Source: Hyphomicrobiales bacterium
Lineage (GTDB): Bacteria; Pseudomonadota; Alphaproteobacteria; Rhizobiales; JAKIUO01
Length of the DNA: 8,158 nt
Direction: 5' to 3'
NCBI GenBank assembly: GCA_027069645.1
Contig: JALXEI010000040.1
Span: forward strand, 1-8,158
A program made the translations under genes and the position numbers. The notes under the pieces are model-generated. The model made no database searches. It saw only the letters and a program-made list of their open reading frames with translations, and had not been told where the DNA came from. This document shows, one piece after another, positions 5,796 through 8,158 of the stretch (within the stretch, counting starts at the first letter, position 1; each line of letters starts with the position of its first letter).

Positions 5796-7280
5796 CTAGT
5801 CCTTTGTCGGGACGGCAACGAATCTCAATTCGCCAGCCGGATCCGAGAGCAACAAAAGAACATGCTTGCGGCCTTTGGCAATCAGTTTTTTGACAATCTG
5901 CACCACCTGTGCCGGCGAACTCACTTCCTGCTGATTGACTTCAACAACCACATATCCGGGCAGAATGTCCTTTTGCGCGGCAACGCTGTCGGGACGAACA
6001 TCAGTGACCACAACCCCCCTTACACCGGAATCAATATTGAATTTCCGGCGCAGTTCCGGTGACAGGGGCGAAAGGGTGAGACCGAGCATATCCTGGCTGC
6101 GAATTTCAACCCTGTTGTTTTTTTCAGGCGGCGCCGCAGCGATTTTCTTTTCGTCAAGAAGCCCGATCCTGACCTTGCGGTGCAGTTCCTTCCCCTGCCG
6201 CAGAACAACAACATCAACCTGCCGGTCGATATCCGTGCGCGAGACAATCTTCGGCAATTCACGCATATTGGCCACATCAATCCCGTCAAAGCGGATCACC
6301 ACATCTCCGGCACGCAATCCCGCCCTGTCGGCGGGGCCACCGGGTGTTATATTGGCAATCAGGGCCCCGTGCGGTCGCTGCATACCCAGACTGTCGGCGA
6401 TTTCCTCGGTGACAGACTGAATATGCACGCCCAGCCAGCCCCGACGGACCTCGCCATATTTCTCAAGCTGGTTCACAACCCGTTGCGCCGTTTTCGAGGG
6501 AATGGCAAAGCCAATGCCAATCGAGCCGCCCGATGGTGAAATGATCGCCGTATTCACACCGATCACCTCGCCATCCATATTGAACAGCGGTCCGCCGGAA
6601 TTGCCCCGGTTTATGGCGGCATCGGTCTGGAGAAAGTCGTCATACAACCCGGCATTGATATCCCGTTTCTTGGCCGATATGACCCCGACGGTCAGCGAAC
6701 CACCCAGCCCGAAGGGGTTGCCAATGGCCATTACCCAGTCACCGATCCGCATTTTTTGCGAATCGCCGAATTTGACGGCATGCAGGGGCTTGTCCGGTTT
6801 GACTTTCAACAAGGCGAGATCGGATTTCTGATCCCTTCCAAGCACCTTGATGACCTTCAGCTTTCGCCCGTCGCTGAATTTGACGCTGATTTCATCGGCG
6901 TCCTTGATGACATGATAATTTGTGACGATCAGGCCTTTGGGATCGACAACAAATCCGGAGCCCAGCGAGCTGACCTTGCGCGGCTTGTCGTCACGGCCCT
7001 GGCGTTCGAAAAAATCACGGAAAAATTCCTCAAAGGGCGACCCCTTGGGGATGTTCGGCAAGGGCACACTGTCGATCCCCTTGAGGGTCTGTGTGGTTGA
7101 TATATTGACTACCGCATCCTGAAGGGTTTCGGCCATATCGGCGACGGAACGCGGCCCGCGGGCAGATACCGGCCCGGCAGTAAAAAGCAGGGCCAGAAGA
7201 ACGATCACGCACCCCATCAGGCTCTTGCTGCCTGATGACTCTGCATCAAATTCCGGTTCTGTCGCACCAGCCGCTCGCAT
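5796..7280 (-). CDS. Do/DegQ-type periplasmic serine protease with two PDZ domains
   Basis: 494 residues, an HtrA-family protease/chaperone that degrades or holds misfolded envelope proteins. The start at 7280 has GGAG 8 nt upstream. A polar N-region of about 20 residues precedes a hydrophobic segment that ends in a probable signal peptidase I site, PVSA-RG after residue 40. The trypsin-like domain has the full catalytic triad: H113 in TNYHVI, D144 in KSDLALL and S218 in RGNSGGPL. PDZ1 begins at GWLGVH near residue 291, with the PGGPADRAGLRAGD signature. PDZ2 occupies about 400-485, with VRPDSVAAQKDILPGYVV. The loop after PFEEFFRDFFERQG is short and lacks the cysteine pair of E. coli DegP, so it looks more like DegQ or MucD. 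The frame is open to 7382, but earlier ATGs lack a good ribosome-binding site and would extend the signal region unnaturally. The neighbours hflC and DUF2065 are typical for alphaproteobacteria. Confidence 0.95.
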   Translation of the reverse strand: MRAAGATEPEFDAESSGSKSLMGCVIVLLALLFTAGPVSARGPRSVADMAETLQDAVVNISTTQTLKGIDSVPLPNIPKGSPFEEFFRDFFERQGRDDKPRKVSSLGSGFVVDPKGLIVTNYHVIKDADEISVKFSDGRKLKVIKVLGRDQKSDLALLKVKPDKPLHAVKFGDSQKMRIGDWVMAIGNPFGLGGSLTVGVISAKKRDINAGLYDDFLQTDAAINRGNSGGPLFNMDGEVIGVNTAIISPSGGSIGIGFAIPSKTAQRVVNQLEKYGEVRRGWLGVHIQSVTEEIADSLGMQRPHGALIANITPGGPADRAGLRAGDVVIRFDGIDVANMRELPKIVSRTDIDRQVDVVVLRQGKELHRKVRIGLLDEKKIAAAPPEKNNRVEIRSQDMLGLTLSPLSPELRRKFNIDSGVRGVVVTDVRPDSVAAQKDILPGYVVVEVNQQEVSSPAQVVQIVKKLIAKGRKHVLLLLSDPAGELRFVAVPTKD

Positions 7281-7288
7281 TTTCAAAT

Positions 7289-7292
7289 CTCC
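7289..7292 (-). promoter_or_regulatory. Ribosome binding site deciding the protease start
   Basis: The minus strand has GGAG, then 8 nt (ATTTGAAA), then ATG at 7280. This is the best spaced Shine-Dalgarno in the window, and it selects this ATG over the in-frame ATGs at 7328 and 7382. Confidence 0.7.
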
Positions 7293-7400
7293 ACTTACCA
7301 CAAATTGTCCGCCTGTTCGCAAAAACATCCGCAACCGCACCACACCGCATTCTCTGCAAACAGTTTGGGCAAAGCATGGCAAAGTGCCCCGCCCGCCTGG

Positions 7401-7592
7401 TTATCCCCGTACCAGCCAGACCACAAACACGCCGGTGGCAATCGCGATGATTCCGCTCATACGCAACTGCGCTTCCGGTGTCTCAAGAGCCAGTATCGCC
7501 AGTTTCCGGAACAGCTGCGGAAACAGGGCCCAGATCAACCCTTCTATAACGAAGACCAGTCCGATGGCGATGACAATATCTTCACCTGGCAA
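7401..7592 (-). CDS. DUF2065 (YjeT-like) small inner-membrane protein
   Basis: 63 residues with two transmembrane helices, about 6-23 (IVIAIGLVFVIEGLIWAL) and 46-61 (SGIIAIATGVFVVWLV), joined by a basic/polar loop with FPQLFRKLA. The short N-terminus and the GxxFxxEGL pattern in the first helix fit DUF2065, whose members usually lie next to hflC. The function is unknown. The neighbourhood suggests a role with the HflKC-FtsH membrane protease complex, which is inference only. The initiation codon is TTG, with no in-frame ATG that would keep the first helix. A strong AGGGGAG ends 9 nt upstream, which supports it. The gene follows hflC by 31 nt and precedes the protease gene by 120 nt, so it is probably part of the hflC transcript. 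Confidence 0.85.
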   Translation of the reverse strand: MPGEDIVIAIGLVFVIEGLIWALFPQLFRKLAILALETPEAQLRMSGIIAIATGVFVVWLVRG

Positions 7593-7601
7593 GGCTCCGC
7601 T

Positions 7602-7608
7602 CTCCCCT
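7602..7608 (-). promoter_or_regulatory. Strong ribosome binding site for the TTG-started DUF2065 gene
   Basis: AGGGGAG on the minus strand, 9 nt before the TTG at 7592, inside the 31-nt gap after hflC. Its strength compensates for the weak initiation codon and fixes the start. Confidence 0.6.
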
Positions 7609-7623
7609 CAGTCCGATATATGT

Positions 7624-8158
7624 TTATCTGCCGCTTTTGCCGGACTGGTTGAAATAGCGGAAGAACTCACCGTCAGGTGATAATAACATGCGTGTATTGC
7701 CAGCTTTCAGGCCTTTTTCATAGGCTTCCATTGAACGGTAAAAGGCAAAGAAATCGGGATCCTTGCCAAAGGCTTCGGCATAAAGCCGGTTGCGCTCGGC
7801 ATCGCCTTCCCCCCGTATGACCGAAGCTGTACGATTGGCCTCGGCCTTGATCTCGATAACCTCGCGATCGGCCTTGGCGCGAATAACCTGGGCCTTCTCA
7901 TTCCCTTCCGCCCGAATCCGCTTGGCAACCCTGACACGTTCCGAGATCATGCGCTCGAACACCTTCTTGGAGTTGTCGGAAGGCAAATCCGCGCGTTTGA
8001 TACGCACATCGACAAATTCCACACCGATCGATCGGGCCTTGGCGTTCATCTGATCGAGAATTCTTTTCATCATCAGTTCGCGTTTGTCACGCACCACCTC
8101 AAGATAGGTGGAACCACCCAGAACACCACGCAAGGAAGATTTCAAAATCGGCTCCAGA
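7624..8158 (-). CDS. hflC: HflC, SPFH-family modulator of the FtsH protease (C-terminal part)
   Basis: The 5' end lies beyond base 8158. 177 residues and the stop are visible. HflC with HflK forms a large membrane cage around FtsH and restrains its activity. The visible part starts within the band-7/SPFH domain (LRGVLGGSTYLEVVRDKREL, then IGVEFVDVRIKRADLP). It passes through the long charged helical region rich in Arg/Glu/Ala (ERVRVAKRIRAEGNEKAQVI and onward) and ends with the HflC-specific elements RGEGDAERNRLYAEAF, DPDFFAFYRSMEAYEKGL and SPDGEFFRYF. These distinguish it from HflK. An internal TTG at 8145 is not the start, because the frame and the family homology continue upstream to the window edge. 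hflK is expected just upstream, outside this window. Confidence 0.96.
   Translation of the reverse strand, partial: LEPILKSSLRGVLGGSTYLEVVRDKRELMMKRILDQMNAKARSIGVEFVDVRIKRADLPSDNSKKVFERMISERVRVAKRIRAEGNEKAQVIRAKADREVIEIKAEANRTASVIRGEGDAERNRLYAEAFGKDPDFFAFYRSMEAYEKGLKAGNTRMLLSPDGEFFRYFNQSGKSGR

Noticed and set aside
5117..5893. Plus-strand open frame of 258 codons opposite panB
   Set aside because: It is antisense to panB, whose catalytic motifs are all intact. No domain is recognisable in the opposite frame.
7281..7382. N-terminal extension of the Do protease to the ATG at 7382
   Set aside because: The extra 34 residues, rich in Cys and Arg, precede an already complete signal region. The ATG at 7280 has a well-spaced GGAG, while the upstream ATGs do not.

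Overview
The window is a compact stretch of about 8.2 kb in which every supportable gene lies on the minus strand. It reads in transcription order from the right edge to the left edge. Gene content, order and codon use point to an alphaproteobacterium of moderate GC content. The main evidence is HflC followed by a DUF2065 protein and a Do-family protease, a PanB N-terminus of the TAPDIRARKG type, and the series YfgM-like, BamB, Der. I cannot name the genus from this sequence alone. No mobile gene, phage gene, CRISPR array, tRNA or rRNA is visible. This looks like ordinary core chromosome.

Right part (7280-8158 and on to 5796): the 3' part of hflC (regulator of the FtsH protease), a 63-residue two-helix DUF2065 membrane protein that starts with TTG, and a periplasmic Do/DegQ-type serine protease with two PDZ domains. 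panB, the first step of the pantothenate branch, follows 28 nt behind the protease and probably also starts with TTG. panB ends five bases before a nearly perfect 60-nt palindrome (4846-4905), the most conspicuous non-coding object in the window.

Middle part (4724-866): a YfgM-like single-pass membrane protein with TPR-type helices, then a gene-poor gap of 342 nt, then the outer-membrane lipoprotein BamB (an eight-bladed propeller) and the two-domain ribosome-assembly GTPase Der. The order yfgM-bamB-der is the one known from Escherichia coli, where hisS precedes it. Here panB and the protease gene take that place.

Left part (1-879): holC (chi subunit of the DNA polymerase III clamp loader) overlaps the end of der by 14 nt. 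The N-terminal 136 residues of a class I SAM-dependent methyltransferase overlap the end of holC by an ATGA. der-holC-methyltransferase therefore looks like one tightly coupled transcript.

Functionally, most of the window concerns envelope quality control (HflC/FtsH, DUF2065, Do protease, YfgM-like translocon partner, BamB). Three housekeeping functions, for pantothenate, ribosome assembly and replication, are embedded in it. I found no convincing new multi-gene system. The items worth a second look are the palindrome, a chain of overlapping short reading frames upstream of bamB, and the two probable TTG starts.
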